Source: a bacterium (GTDB lineage Bacteria; Deinococcota; Deinococci; Deinococcales; Deinococcaceae). From it: 64,000 nucleotides of DNA. Shown here in pieces: positions 20,097 to 28,262 of this stretch (positions are counted from its first letter, which is position 1; each line of letters opens with the position of its first letter). Under the pieces are notes generated by a model. The model was not told where the DNA came from. It saw only the letters and a program-made list of their open reading frames with translations, and ran no database searches. The DNA lies in NCBI GenBank assembly GCA_021810505.1, contig JAJZIR010000007.1, positions 1 through 64,000 of the forward strand. The letters are read 5' to 3'. A program made the translations under genes and the position numbers.

Positions 20097-21318
20097 AGAT
20101 ATCCCGAAAGACCACCCCGCGCAGACCGTAAGCCACCCAACCGGCCTCCATGGCGAACAGGACGGCGGTGATGGTGAAAGGGAGGTGCAGCGAGTAGTTG
20201 GCAATCAGGGCGCCGACCAGCGGGCCGACCGAGAAACCCACCGCCGAGGCGCTGGAGGCGTAGCCGAAAGCCATACCCCGCTGGGGAGCCGGCGTCAGCT
20301 GGGTGAGCAGGGTGTTGGCCGAAGGGATGGTGCCGCCGATGAACAGCCCCATCAGGCCGCGCAGCACGGTGAGCGACCAGACCGAACCGGCGAAGGTCTG
20401 CAGCAGCGAGAACAGCGCGGCGCCGCCGGCGCAGAAGATGATGATGGCCTTGGGACCCAAGCGGTCAGCCAAGCGGCCGGTCACCACCGAGGAGAGGGTA
20501 GCGGTGACCGCGACCACGCCCAGCACCAGGCCGGTCAGGGTGGCCGCGCTGCTCAGGCCGCCGGACAGCTTGGCGATCAGCAGCGGCAGGAAGGGGGCGG
20601 CCATGGAGTTGGCGAACTGGTCGAGCAGGTTCACCACCACCAGCGGAGCGATCCCGCTGCTGCGAAAGCGCAGGCGTTGCTGGCGGGGAGCGCCGCCCGG
20701 AGCTGACCTGGGGGCCGGCCGGGTCCAGGTCTCCTTGACCCCGTAGATCACCAGCAGGCCGGCGACAGCCAGCAGGGCGGCGGTCAGGGTGAAGGTCCAG
20801 CCGTACCCCAGGCTGTCGGCCATGATCCCGCCGATCAAGGGCCCCGCTGCCGCTCCGATAAAGACCGCAGTCTGCATCAGGCCCATGGAGTAGCCCAGCT
20901 TGCGCTCGGGGACCAGGCCGGAGACCAAGGCCACGCTGGCCGAGACCGTCCCGGTGAGCAGCCCCTGGACCAGCCGCAAGACCAGCAGCAACCAGACCGA
21001 GTGGGCTAGGCCCATGACCCCGACGATGAGCGCGCCGGCCAGGGTGGCCCGCACCACCATGGGTTTCCTGCCGTAGCGGTCGGCCAGCATCCCCCAGACC
21101 GGAGCCATCACCGCCATGGCCAAGCCGCTGAGCGTGGCCATCAGCCCGGCCCACAGCGCAGCCTGGCCGACGTTGTGGATCCCGATGTGCTCGACGTAGA
21201 GCGGGAGGAAGGGGAGGACCAAGCTGAAACCGATCTGGCTGATCGCCTGCGAGACCACCATGACCCAGAGTGCCACTGTCCAGGAATCCGCGGGAACCTC
21301 CAGCCGCCAGCGCCTCAC
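20080..21318 (-). CDS. MFS multidrug-type exporter
   Basis: 412 residues, 12 predicted membrane helices. The MFS A-motif is GMLADRYGRKPMVV between helices 2 and 3. A drug-exporter style motif C is seen as VFIGAAAGPLIGGIMADSLG near residue 150. The second half repeats the pattern (TGRLADRLGPKAIII). The GTG start at 21318 is fixed by TATACT 6 nt before it. The substrate is unknown. Its overlap with aroB is probably only operon packing, although a link to aromatic compounds cannot be excluded. Confidence 0.88.
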   Translation of the reverse strand: MRRWRLEVPADSWTVALWVMVVSQAISQIGFSLVLPFLPLYVEHIGIHNVGQAALWAGLMATLSGLAMAVMAPVWGMLADRYGRKPMVVRATLAGALIVGVMGLAHSVWLLLVLRLVQGLLTGTVSASVALVSGLVPERKLGYSMGLMQTAVFIGAAAGPLIGGIMADSLGYGWTFTLTAALLAVAGLLVIYGVKETWTRPAPRSAPGGAPRQQRLRFRSSGIAPLVVVNLLDQFANSMAAPFLPLLIAKLSGGLSSAATLTGLVLGVVAVTATLSSVVTGRLADRLGPKAIIIFCAGGAALFSLLQTFAGSVWSLTVLRGLMGLFIGGTIPSANTLLTQLTPAPQRGMAFGYASSASAVGFSVGPLVGALIANYSLHLPFTITAVLFAMEAGWVAYGLRGVVFRDIYEQPV

Positions 21319-21324
21319 CGGGCG

Positions 21325-21330
21325 AGTATA
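21325..21330 (-). promoter_or_regulatory. -10 box TATACT, leaderless start for MFS-aroB-aroQ
   Basis: On the minus strand TATACT lies 6 nt before the GTG at 21318. It is divergent from the TAGACT box of the next gene 73 bp away. Confidence 0.5.
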
Positions 21331-21402
21331 ACAGCCAGCTGACACAGAGCCTAGAGCAGGAACTTTGTGGGGTGACTAGCCTTCTGGCCGGCGGGAGCCG
21401 CC

Positions 21403-21408
21403 TAGACT
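21403..21408 (+). promoter_or_regulatory. -10 box TAGACT, leaderless start for DsbA-like gene
   Basis: TAGACT, 6 nt before the ATG at 21415. Confidence 0.5.
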
Positions 21409-21414
21409 CAGGGC

Positions 21415-22023
21415 ATGGAAACCACTTCCGTCTACGTCGATTACCTGTGCCCCTTCGCCTGGCGCGGCGCCGAGTTGGCCAAGCTGCTGGGCGGGAAAAG
21501 CAGCTTCCGGCTGCGGCTGTTCAGCCTGGAGAGCGGCAACCACCCGGACAACGCCAAGGACCGCCACCAGCTGAACTGGAAGCTCTGGGAGCAGCCCTTG
21601 GAAGGCAGCCGCTCGCTGCCCCAGTTCCTGGCCGGCCTGTCGGCCAGGCGGCAGGGAGAGGAGGCTTTCTGGAACTACTCGCTGGAGCTGTTCCGGCTGC
21701 GCCACGCCGAGAAGGCCGACTTCAGCGAGCAGACCCTGGCGCTGGCAGCTCAGCGGGCCGGGCTGGACATCGCCCGCTGGGAGTCCGACCGGCGAGACCA
21801 GCAGGGCTTGCGGGCCGAGCTGAAGGCTGAGCTAGAAGACGCCGCCCAGATCGCAGTCTTCGGCACCCCGACTTTCCAGCTACCCGGCGGGGACGCCGCC
21901 TACTTTCGCTTCACCGGCGACCCCAGGACCATGGCCGAGAGCGAGCGGGAGGCCCTCTGGAAGGTCTACGCGGCTGTATTGGCTTCGGGAGCGCACATCG
22001 AGACGGTCAAGCGCCCTAGGTAG
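21415..22023 (+). CDS. DsbA-family (FrnE/HCCA isomerase-like) thioredoxin-fold protein
   Basis: 202 residues, no signal peptide, so cytoplasmic. The N-terminal strand VYVDYLCPFAWRGAELAKLL carries the thioredoxin active-site position as CPFA rather than CxxC, so only one Cys is present. A helical insertion domain follows (residues about 60-145). The cis-Pro loop VFGTPTFQLPGG near 160 is typical. Proteins with this fold act as disulfide isomerases, thiol-dependent nitroreductases or glutathione/bacillithiol transferases. The single Cys argues against classical dithiol chemistry. The bshB1-like gene in the same window makes a bacillithiol partner conceivable. Confidence 0.78.
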   Translation: METTSVYVDYLCPFAWRGAELAKLLGGKSSFRLRLFSLESGNHPDNAKDRHQLNWKLWEQPLEGSRSLPQFLAGLSARRQGEEAFWNYSLELFRLRHAEKADFSEQTLALAAQRAGLDIARWESDRRDQQGLRAELKAELEDAAQIAVFGTPTFQLPGGDAAYFRFTGDPRTMAESEREALWKVYAAVLASGAHIETVKRPR

Positions 22024-22519
22024 GGCTGCGGCCGGTCGCGGGGGGACGCCGCGGAGCCGCAGCTAGGCGGAGAGTGCGGCCGGCGGGGTTGGGCGCGGCC
22101 CCCTGAGGGAGAGCGCGGCCCGAGCTTCCCCCGGCGCAGTCCGGGGGCCGCTCTGCAGGTCGCCGCCGAATCCGGGAAGCGGTTTGGGGCGGCGCTGCCG
22201 GCCTCTCTCGCCAAAATCCGCCCGGTCCCGGCAGAGGGGCGGTAGCGTCCCAGCCGCTCCTTCGGCCTCTGGGCCAGGGAGCCAGGTCCAGCCTCCCTCA
22301 GCGGCCGCGCGCGCTCGGGGTTGGGGCGGCCGCGCGCGCTCGGTCTGGACCCGCTCCGCCGCGGCGGCCAGCAGGCGGGGGACTTGCCCGCAAGATTTCC
22401 CTCAGGTGGGCTCGGCCTGTGTTAGGCTACAGGAACCGACCGATCACCCCGGGTCTGAGCTGGCTGGGGCAACTGGACCGGTAAGGCGCCGCCGGCCCGG
22501 GGCCGGCCGAGGAGGAGTT
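22024..22519. other. Intergenic region, about 500 bp, GC-rich, no gene recognised
   Basis: No frame here resembles a protein. It contains an 18-bp direct repeat (22301 and 22326) and, near the right end, TAGGCT at 22433-22438, which could be the -10 of the next operon. The leader then ends in GAGGAGGAG, 5-6 nt from the ATG at 22520. Confidence 0.5.
22301..22343. repeat. Two 18-bp direct repeats, 25-bp period
   Basis: GCGGCCGCGCGCGCTCGG occurs at 22301-22318 and 22326-22343, separated by GGTTGGG. The function is unknown. It lies about 90 bp upstream of the possible -10 box. Confidence 0.75.
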
Positions 22520-23029
22520 ATGAGAAACAGGTTCAGGTTCCGAGCGCTGGGGTGCGCCGCCGCAGCCGCGGCGCTGGCCTTGGGAGCGGCGCTGGCGCAG
22601 CCGGTGACCCTGGGCTTCTCGGTGGGAATCCCCGGAGACGGAGCGGTCCCCTACGACGCCGCCCTGACCGTGCCGCTGCGGGCGCTGCCCCAGACTTTTC
22701 CGGTCCAGCTATTCGCCCGCTTCGACGTCACCGGTTCCAAGCTGGCCCAGGTCATCCCCTCGGCGGCCGCCTCGCTGCTGCTGGCCCCTCGGAGCGGCTA
22801 CGCCCTGGGCGGGTTGCTGCTCACCCCTTACGCCGGCTTGGGGGAGGTGGAGCTCTCCTACCCAGCCGACGTCACCGCCCCCTCGTGGATGACCCTAGCC
22901 GGCTTCAATCTGATCTGGAACAGCGAGACCTACGTCCACTACGGGATCGACCTCGAGGGCTTCCTCTCCGAGAGCGGGGTGGGCGCCCAGCTCGGCTTGA
23001 TCCTGCAGTTCCCTGGGGGTGAAAAATGA
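22520..23029 (+). CDS. Small secreted, possibly outer-membrane beta protein, unknown function
   Basis: 169 residues. It has a signal peptide of about 27 residues (FRALGCAAAAAALALGAALA). The mature part alternates hydrophobic and polar residues with aromatic strand ends (VTLGFSVGIPGDGAVPYDAA, FPVQLFARFDVTG, NLIWNSETYVHYGIDLEGFL). It ends GVGAQLGLILQFPGGEK, consistent with an eight-strand barrel or beta-sandwich. I do not recognise a named family. A strong GAGGAGGAG ribosome-binding site precedes the ATG. The stop overlaps the next start by ATGA, so it is coupled to the kelch-like lipoprotein. Confidence 0.65.
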   Translation: MRNRFRFRALGCAAAAAALALGAALAQPVTLGFSVGIPGDGAVPYDAALTVPLRALPQTFPVQLFARFDVTGSKLAQVIPSAAASLLLAPRSGYALGGLLLTPYAGLGEVELSYPADVTAPSWMTLAGFNLIWNSETYVHYGIDLEGFLSESGVGAQLGLILQFPGGEK

Positions 23030-24570
23030 AGCGGTTGTGGCTCCTCCCTCTGGCCGCCGGGTTGCTGGCGGGTTGCCAGCAGTCCCTGCTGCCGCTGGGT
23101 GCCAAGCCGGTGATGGGGGCGGGACACATCACCGGCGTCACCTCCAGCCCGACCCCACCGCAGCCCCCTGAGATCGTGCAGTTCGCGGTCAGCCCGCAGG
23201 AACTGCCGCTAGGGGGCAACGACACCCTAACTTGGACCGGCAAGAACGTGGTCTCCTACAGCTTGGCCGTGACCCCCAGCAGCGGGTCGGTATTGAGCCC
23301 CACCGCCATCCCCAGCGCCCAGCTGAAGAGCCAGGCTGCCTCGGGCTCCCTCCAGCTGGGGAGCGCGACCTCGGCGAAGGCCTATCTGCCCTGGAACCCC
23401 AACGCGCTGGAGACCGTCACCTTCACCCTGACCGGCACCGGAGCGCCCGGGACCACCCCAGCGACCAAGACGCTGCAGATCACCGTCCCGGCACTGACCT
23501 TCAAGAGCTTAGTGCCCACCCTGACCGTCTCGCGGGCCGGTGCGGTAGCCAACACGCTGCCGAATGGGCAGGTGCTGATCTCGGGCGGGGTGACGCCCTC
23601 GGCCGCAGATGTAATAGCCTCTACCAAGACAGCCCCACTGTCCAGCACGGGGCCGGACAGTGGGGGGGCGTCCCTGTTCCCTATCTTCGGGGAGGCCATC
23701 TTGCAGTCCTCGGAGCTCTACAGCGGCTCAGGCTTCTCGGCCGCCGCCAACCTGCAGACCCTCAGGGACGGCGCCGCGGAGGCGCCGCTGCCGGGGGGCA
23801 ACTTGTTGGTGGCCGGGGGGATCTCGAGCTTTTTGCTGCCCGTAGCAACGCCCAAGCTCAGCCCTCTGGATACCGCCGAGATCTATGCAGCGAGCAGCGG
23901 GGCGTTCTCCGCCATCAGCGCCACCCTGACCGAGCCCCGCTACGGCGCGGTGGCCGCGCCGTTGCCGGGAGGGGACGTGCTGATCGCCGGAGGAGTCAGC
24001 GCAGCGACGTTTGGTACGACCCTAAGCGTGGCGTTCCTAGCTAGCGCCGAGCTGTTCGTCCCCAACGCTGCCGGGACGGGGGGAAGTTTTCAGGCGCTGA
24101 GCCATTCCATGCAGGCCGCCCGCTTCAACGCGGTGGCCGCGCCGCTGCCGGGAGGGGACGTGCTGATCGCCGGGGGGGAAAACCAGAACGGCTACCTGAG
24201 CAGCGCGGAGCTCTACGATCCGTCCACCCAGACGTTCACCGCGACCGGGTCCATGGCGGTCCCCCGCAGCGGGGCGGTGGCGGTCACCCTGGAAAACGGG
24301 GAGGTTCTGGTCATGGGCGGGCAGTCCACCTCGAAGGTAGGGCTAGCGCTGGACAGCGCCGAGCTGTACAACCCGGTCACGGGCAGCTTCAGCTCCATCG
24401 ACGCCACCTTGCCCACCGCCACGGTGAACGCAGCTGCGGCCCTGCTCGCAGACGGCAACGCCCTGATCGCCGGAGGGCAGAATTACTACCCGGACTTCCT
24501 GCAGTCCCAATCGGAGCTTCCCGCCGCGCAGCTATCCATCTTCAATCTGAACCAGGAAGCGGTTCCCTGA
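23026..24570 (+). CDS. Kelch/galactose-oxidase-like beta-propeller lipoprotein
   Basis: 514 residues. The signal ends LAAGLLAGC, a lipobox. Residues about 45-160 form an Ig-like segment (VQFAVSPQELPLGGNDTLTW). From about 165 there are at least six kelch-type blades, each with GxxLIxGG and an A/SAELY motif: NGQVLISGGV, GGNLLVAGGI, GGDVLIAGGV, GGDVLIAGGE, NGEVLVMGGQ, DGNALIAGGQ. Two blades share nearly identical DNA (AVAAPLPGGDVLIAGG), pointing to recent blade duplication. It is presumably anchored at the envelope and binds a partner or sugar. No catalytic residues are visible. Coupled to the upstream small beta protein. Confidence 0.78.
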   Translation: MKRLWLLPLAAGLLAGCQQSLLPLGAKPVMGAGHITGVTSSPTPPQPPEIVQFAVSPQELPLGGNDTLTWTGKNVVSYSLAVTPSSGSVLSPTAIPSAQLKSQAASGSLQLGSATSAKAYLPWNPNALETVTFTLTGTGAPGTTPATKTLQITVPALTFKSLVPTLTVSRAGAVANTLPNGQVLISGGVTPSAADVIASTKTAPLSSTGPDSGGASLFPIFGEAILQSSELYSGSGFSAAANLQTLRDGAAEAPLPGGNLLVAGGISSFLLPVATPKLSPLDTAEIYAASSGAFSAISATLTEPRYGAVAAPLPGGDVLIAGGVSAATFGTTLSVAFLASAELFVPNAAGTGGSFQALSHSMQAARFNAVAAPLPGGDVLIAGGENQNGYLSSAELYDPSTQTFTATGSMAVPRSGAVAVTLENGEVLVMGGQSTSKVGLALDSAELYNPVTGSFSSIDATLPTATVNAAAALLADGNALIAGGQNYYPDFLQSQSELPAAQLSIFNLNQEAVP

Positions 24571-24604
24571 GACGGCTCTGGCTGCGGGCATGCGTCCCCG
24601 CAGC

Positions 24605-24610
24605 TAAGCT
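24605..24610 (+). promoter_or_regulatory. -10 box TAAGCT, leaderless start for polB-like gene
   Basis: TAAGCT, 6 nt before the ATG at 24617. Confidence 0.5.
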
Positions 24611-24616
24611 GAGGGC

Positions 24617-26854
24617 ATGCGCGCGGGAGATCCCTGGCTCGCCGACCCCTATCCCGGGATCGTCAGCGTCTGGGCCGAGCCTTCGGGGAGAGCTTGGGTC
24701 TGGCGGAGGCTGGAGGGGAGGCTGCGCTGCGAGCTGGCCCACTTCCGGCCCTGGTTGCTGGCCAGCCACCTCCAAGACTTCCCCCAAGGGGAGCTCTCCG
24801 CTGACCCGGAAGCGCCCCTCACCTACCAGGAGCTCGGCGGGCCGGAGGGTTCGCTGCGCTACCTGATCCAGGCCAGGGACGGCCTGGATCTGAGCGCGCT
24901 GCTGGAGAGGGGGATCGCGCGCCGGCTGGGGCGGCGCCTGCGGCTGGGCCAGCTGAGCGACTACTACCAGGTCGGCTGGGTGGAGCAGTACCTGATGCAG
25001 TCCGGGCGGACCTACTACCAGGGGCTGACCTTCCCGGAGCTGCGCCGGCTGCAGCTGGACTTGGAGACCACCGCGCTGGACCCTGGGCAGGGCCGCATCT
25101 TCCTGGCCGCGCTGAGCGACGCGTCCGGCTGGCAGGCCGTTTTGGAAGCGCCCGGTGAGGAGGACGAAGCCGCCCTGATCGCGGGGCTGGTCCGGGCGGT
25201 GCAGCAGAGAGACCCCGATATCATCGAGAACCACAACCTGATGGGCTTCGATCTGCCCTTCCTGGTGGCCCGGGCGGCGCGCTGCCGGGTGCCCCTGGCT
25301 CTGGGCCGCTCCCCTAGGGCCAAGCTGCTGCAGCGGATCCAGTCGGGCCGCAAAGTCCGCTACAGCTTGGCCGGCCGCGAGCTGCTCGATACCCTCGACG
25401 CCACCTACCGGATGGACTTCGTGGTGCGGGCGCTGCCCAGCCACAGCCTCAAGGACGTGGCCCGCTTCTTCGGGGTCGCCCCCGCCGGGCGGGTCTACCT
25501 GGAGGGAGCGCAGGTCCACGCGACCTACCGGAGCGACCCGGAGCTAGTCCGGCGCTACGCGCTGCAGGACGTCCTCGAGGTCGAGCAGGTCTCGAAACGC
25601 CTGCACACCGGCGCTTTCGCTCTGGCCAAGATGGCCCCTAGGCGCTTGGAGCGGGTCGCCTACGCCGGTACCGCCACCGGGATCCTAGAGCCCCTGCTGG
25701 TGCGCGCTTACCTGCAGGCCGGGAAAGCCCTCCCGGCCAAGGCCAGCTCTCCGGGCGGCCTCCCGCACGCCGGCGGCGCGGTCACCCTGTTCGCCTCCGG
25801 CGTGGCCGAACGGGTGGTCAAAGCTGACGTCGCCAGCCTCTACCCCTCGCTGATCCGCAGCCGCCGGTTGGGTCCCAGCTCGGACCGCCTGGGCGCTTTC
25901 GTGGGGCTTGTCGACCAGCTCACCGCCCTGCGGCTCCGCCACAAGGCGCAGGCCCAGCGCCAGGACCTTCCGGCAGAGCAGCGCGGCGAGCACGAGGCCA
26001 TGCAGGCGGCGATCAAGCTGCTGATCAACTCCGCCTACGGCTACCTGGGGGCCGGCGAGCTGGCCTGGTTCGCCGACCGCGCGGCCGCCGACATGATCAC
26101 CAAGCTGGGCCGGGAGACGCTGGAGCAGATCTGCGCGGGGCTGCAGGCCGCGGGTGCCACCCTGATCGAAGCCGATACCGACGGCGTCTACTTCTGCGTC
26201 CCCGCGGAGCTCGGCGAAGCGGGGGAGCGCGCCCTGGTCTCCCAGGTGGGGAGGTCGCTCCCCGAAGGCCTGCAGCTGGAGCTGGACGGGCGCTACGCGG
26301 CCATGTACAGCTACGAGGTCAAGAACTACGCCCTGCTGGGCTACGACGGCCGCCTGACCGTGCGCGGAGGGGCGCTGCGCTCGGCCCGGGCCGAGCGCTT
26401 CGCGGTGGCCTGGCTGCACCGCGCGCTGGGCCAGCTGCTCAGAGGCGACCTGGCGGGCTTGCAGGAGGGCTACCTGCGCGCCCGCAGGGCGCTTAGGGAA
26501 AAGGCTCTGCCCCTAGAAGACCTGGTCCTGCGCACCAGGGTGACCAAGAGTCCCAGCGAATACACGGCCAGCGGCCGGAAAGAAGCGGCCTACCAAGCCC
26601 TGCTGGGGGCCGCTCGGAGCTGGCAGCCCGGCGACCGAGTAGCCATCTACCGCAGCCAGGCTGGCTGGCAGCTCTGGGAGGAGGGCGGTGAGCTGCCCGG
26701 CTACGACCTGGGCCACTACCTGGGCCTGCTGCGCTCCTACGCCGAGCGGCTGCGCAAAGCCTTTCACCCCGACGACTTCGAGCAGATCTTCGGCAGCGGG
26801 CAGGCACCGCTGCTCGGCAGGCCGCTCTCCGAGATCTCCCCGCTGCGGATCTAG
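24617..26854 (+). CDS. B-family DNA polymerase with proofreading exonuclease
   Basis: 745 residues, a little shorter than E. coli Pol II (783). The exonuclease domain has Exo I LQLDLETTALD (about 146-156), Exo II NHNLMGFDLPF (205-215) and Exo III YALQD (about 314-318). The polymerase domain has motif A KADVASLYPS (402-411), motif B KLLINSAYGYLG (467-478) and motif C EADTDGVYF (518-526). The catalytic Asp residues are all present; motif C has EADTDG rather than the common YADTDS. The N-terminal 140 residues are divergent. It probably acts in translesion or repair synthesis; most bacteria outside Proteobacteria lack a PolB. It has its own promoter and no repair neighbours. Confidence 0.92.
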   Translation: MRAGDPWLADPYPGIVSVWAEPSGRAWVWRRLEGRLRCELAHFRPWLLASHLQDFPQGELSADPEAPLTYQELGGPEGSLRYLIQARDGLDLSALLERGIARRLGRRLRLGQLSDYYQVGWVEQYLMQSGRTYYQGLTFPELRRLQLDLETTALDPGQGRIFLAALSDASGWQAVLEAPGEEDEAALIAGLVRAVQQRDPDIIENHNLMGFDLPFLVARAARCRVPLALGRSPRAKLLQRIQSGRKVRYSLAGRELLDTLDATYRMDFVVRALPSHSLKDVARFFGVAPAGRVYLEGAQVHATYRSDPELVRRYALQDVLEVEQVSKRLHTGAFALAKMAPRRLERVAYAGTATGILEPLLVRAYLQAGKALPAKASSPGGLPHAGGAVTLFASGVAERVVKADVASLYPSLIRSRRLGPSSDRLGAFVGLVDQLTALRLRHKAQAQRQDLPAEQRGEHEAMQAAIKLLINSAYGYLGAGELAWFADRAAADMITKLGRETLEQICAGLQAAGATLIEADTDGVYFCVPAELGEAGERALVSQVGRSLPEGLQLELDGRYAAMYSYEVKNYALLGYDGRLTVRGGALRSARAERFAVAWLHRALGQLLRGDLAGLQEGYLRARRALREKALPLEDLVLRTRVTKSPSEYTASGRKEAAYQALLGAARSWQPGDRVAIYRSQAGWQLWEEGGELPGYDLGHYLGLLRSYAERLRKAFHPDDFEQIFGSGQAPLLGRPLSEISPLRI

Positions 26855-27132
26855 CCGCCCGCGGGCCGGTAACCCCCAGAGCACCTCCCCGCTGCGCCCC
26901 GGGTAGCCGGGGGTCAGCGGCCTCAGCCACCTCGGGGCAGGGGCTGGCCAGCGTCCTGAGTCACCCGGACACCATCCGGCCGGCATGTTCCGGGAGCCCA
27001 CCAGGGCCTTGCCGGGACCGCGGGCGGCTATAGAAATCCAAATTACAGTATGAAGATCCGAAATCCTCTTTACTTTGAAATGCATTTCAGACGCACGAGG
27101 CAGCTCTATCGGCTGGCCTTTGGGGTAGGTAA
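26855..27132. other. Intergenic region upstream of lacI-type regulator, AT-rich in part
   Basis: The first 170 bp are GC-rich and featureless. From about 27028 to 27090 the composition drops to AT-rich (TATAGAAATCCAAATTACAG), with several -10-like boxes and a 14-bp perfect palindrome. This is the likely promoter/operator of the sugar regulon below. Confidence 0.5.
27076..27089. promoter_or_regulatory. 14-bp palindrome TGAAATGCATTTCA, probable LacI-family operator
   Basis: A perfect palindrome in the AT-rich promoter region 45-70 bp before the regulator gene. LacI-family proteins bind symmetric sites of about this size, usually with a central CG; here the centre is GC. Autoregulation by the adjacent repressor is inferred. 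Confidence 0.5.
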
Positions 27133-28191
27133 GTGCGATCGGGTGGAGGTGAGCGGGGTTTGGCGGTGCAGCGAGGAGAGGGACAGGTCGGCGAGGGCGC
27201 CCGGATCCGGGACGTGGCCAAAGCCGCCGGCGTCTCCCCGGCCACCGTCTCGCGGGTGCTCAACAACAGCGCTGGGGTAGGTGAAGCGCTGCGCAAGCGG
27301 GTGCTCGGGGCCGTCGAGAGGCTACAGTACCGCCCCAACCCCCACGCCCGGGCGCTGCTCAGCGGCCGCTCCCACACCGCCGGCCTGCTGGTGGCCGAGG
27401 TCGACGGACCTTTCTACGGCCCGCTCTACCGCGGGCTGGAACGGGTGCTCTCCGAGCACCGCTTGCACCTGATCATGGCCAGCGGCAGGCGGCGGCACGA
27501 GGTGGAGTGGGAGGTGGTGAACAGCCTGCTGGGCAGGGGCCTAGACCTGCTGTTCCTGTGGCCGGAGGCGCTCAGCCAAGAGGAGCTGCGCTGGGCTGCC
27601 GCGCAGGGGCCCAAGGTGGTCATCCTGGGCCAGGAGGTGCCCGGCCTGCCCTGCGTGGCCCTGGACCACGCCCACGGCGGCTATCTGGCCACCCGCTACC
27701 TGCTGCAGGCCGGGCACCTTCGGATCGCCCACGTCGCCGGGCCCCAGGGGATGCAGGACGCGGTCAGCCGGCTGGCCGGCTACCAGCGAGCGCTGGCCGA
27801 GCGGGGGTTGGAGGTCGACCCAGAGCTGGTAGCCTACGGAAATTTCCGCGAGAGCGGCGGTTACCGGGCAGCCAGGGAGCTGCTCAGCCGCGGCCGACCC
27901 TTCAGTGCGCTGTTCGCCGCCAACGACCAGATGGCCATCGGGGTCGCGGCCGCTCTGGAAGAGGCGGGGTTGCGCGTCCCGCAGGACGTCTCGCTGATGG
28001 GCTACGACGACATCATCATGGCTCGCTACGTCCGGCCGGCGCTCACCACCATCCGCCAGCCCCTGGAGGAGGTGGGCAAGGCAGCGGCCCTGCGCGCGCT
28101 GCAGGCCCTGGGCTACGCCGCAGGGACCCCGCAGGAGCTGGCCCTGGAGGTGATCGAGCGGTCCTCGGTACGGCCGCTGGACAGCTCCTGA
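27133..28191 (+). CDS. LacI family transcriptional regulator of the sugar operon
   Basis: About 340-352 residues. The HTH and hinge are IRDVAKAAGVSPATVSRVLNN and RKRVLGAVERLQYRPNPHAR. The periplasmic-binding-protein-like domain includes GLLVAEVDGPFYGPLYRGLE, ALDHAHGGYLATRYLLQAG, LFAANDQMAIGVAAALEEAG and VSLMGYDDIIMARYVRPALT. It probably represses the downstream transporter and beta-glucosidase until sugar binds. The start is uncertain: GTG 27133, TTG 27160 and GTG 27166 are in frame, and the HTH begins only about 10 residues after the last. It is followed 71 bp later by the binding-protein gene, likely in one transcript. Confidence 0.9.
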   Translation: MRSGGGERGLAVQRGEGQVGEGARIRDVAKAAGVSPATVSRVLNNSAGVGEALRKRVLGAVERLQYRPNPHARALLSGRSHTAGLLVAEVDGPFYGPLYRGLERVLSEHRLHLIMASGRRRHEVEWEVVNSLLGRGLDLLFLWPEALSQEELRWAAAQGPKVVILGQEVPGLPCVALDHAHGGYLATRYLLQAGHLRIAHVAGPQGMQDAVSRLAGYQRALAERGLEVDPELVAYGNFRESGGYRAARELLSRGRPFSALFAANDQMAIGVAAALEEAGLRVPQDVSLMGYDDIIMARYVRPALTTIRQPLEEVGKAAALRALQALGYAAGTPQELALEVIERSSVRPLDSS

Positions 28192-28262
28192 ACAGCGGTA
28201 CGCGGTCCCCCTGAGCCTCTCGCCGCGGAGCCCGTTTCCGCGAGACCATTTAAGGAGTTGTG

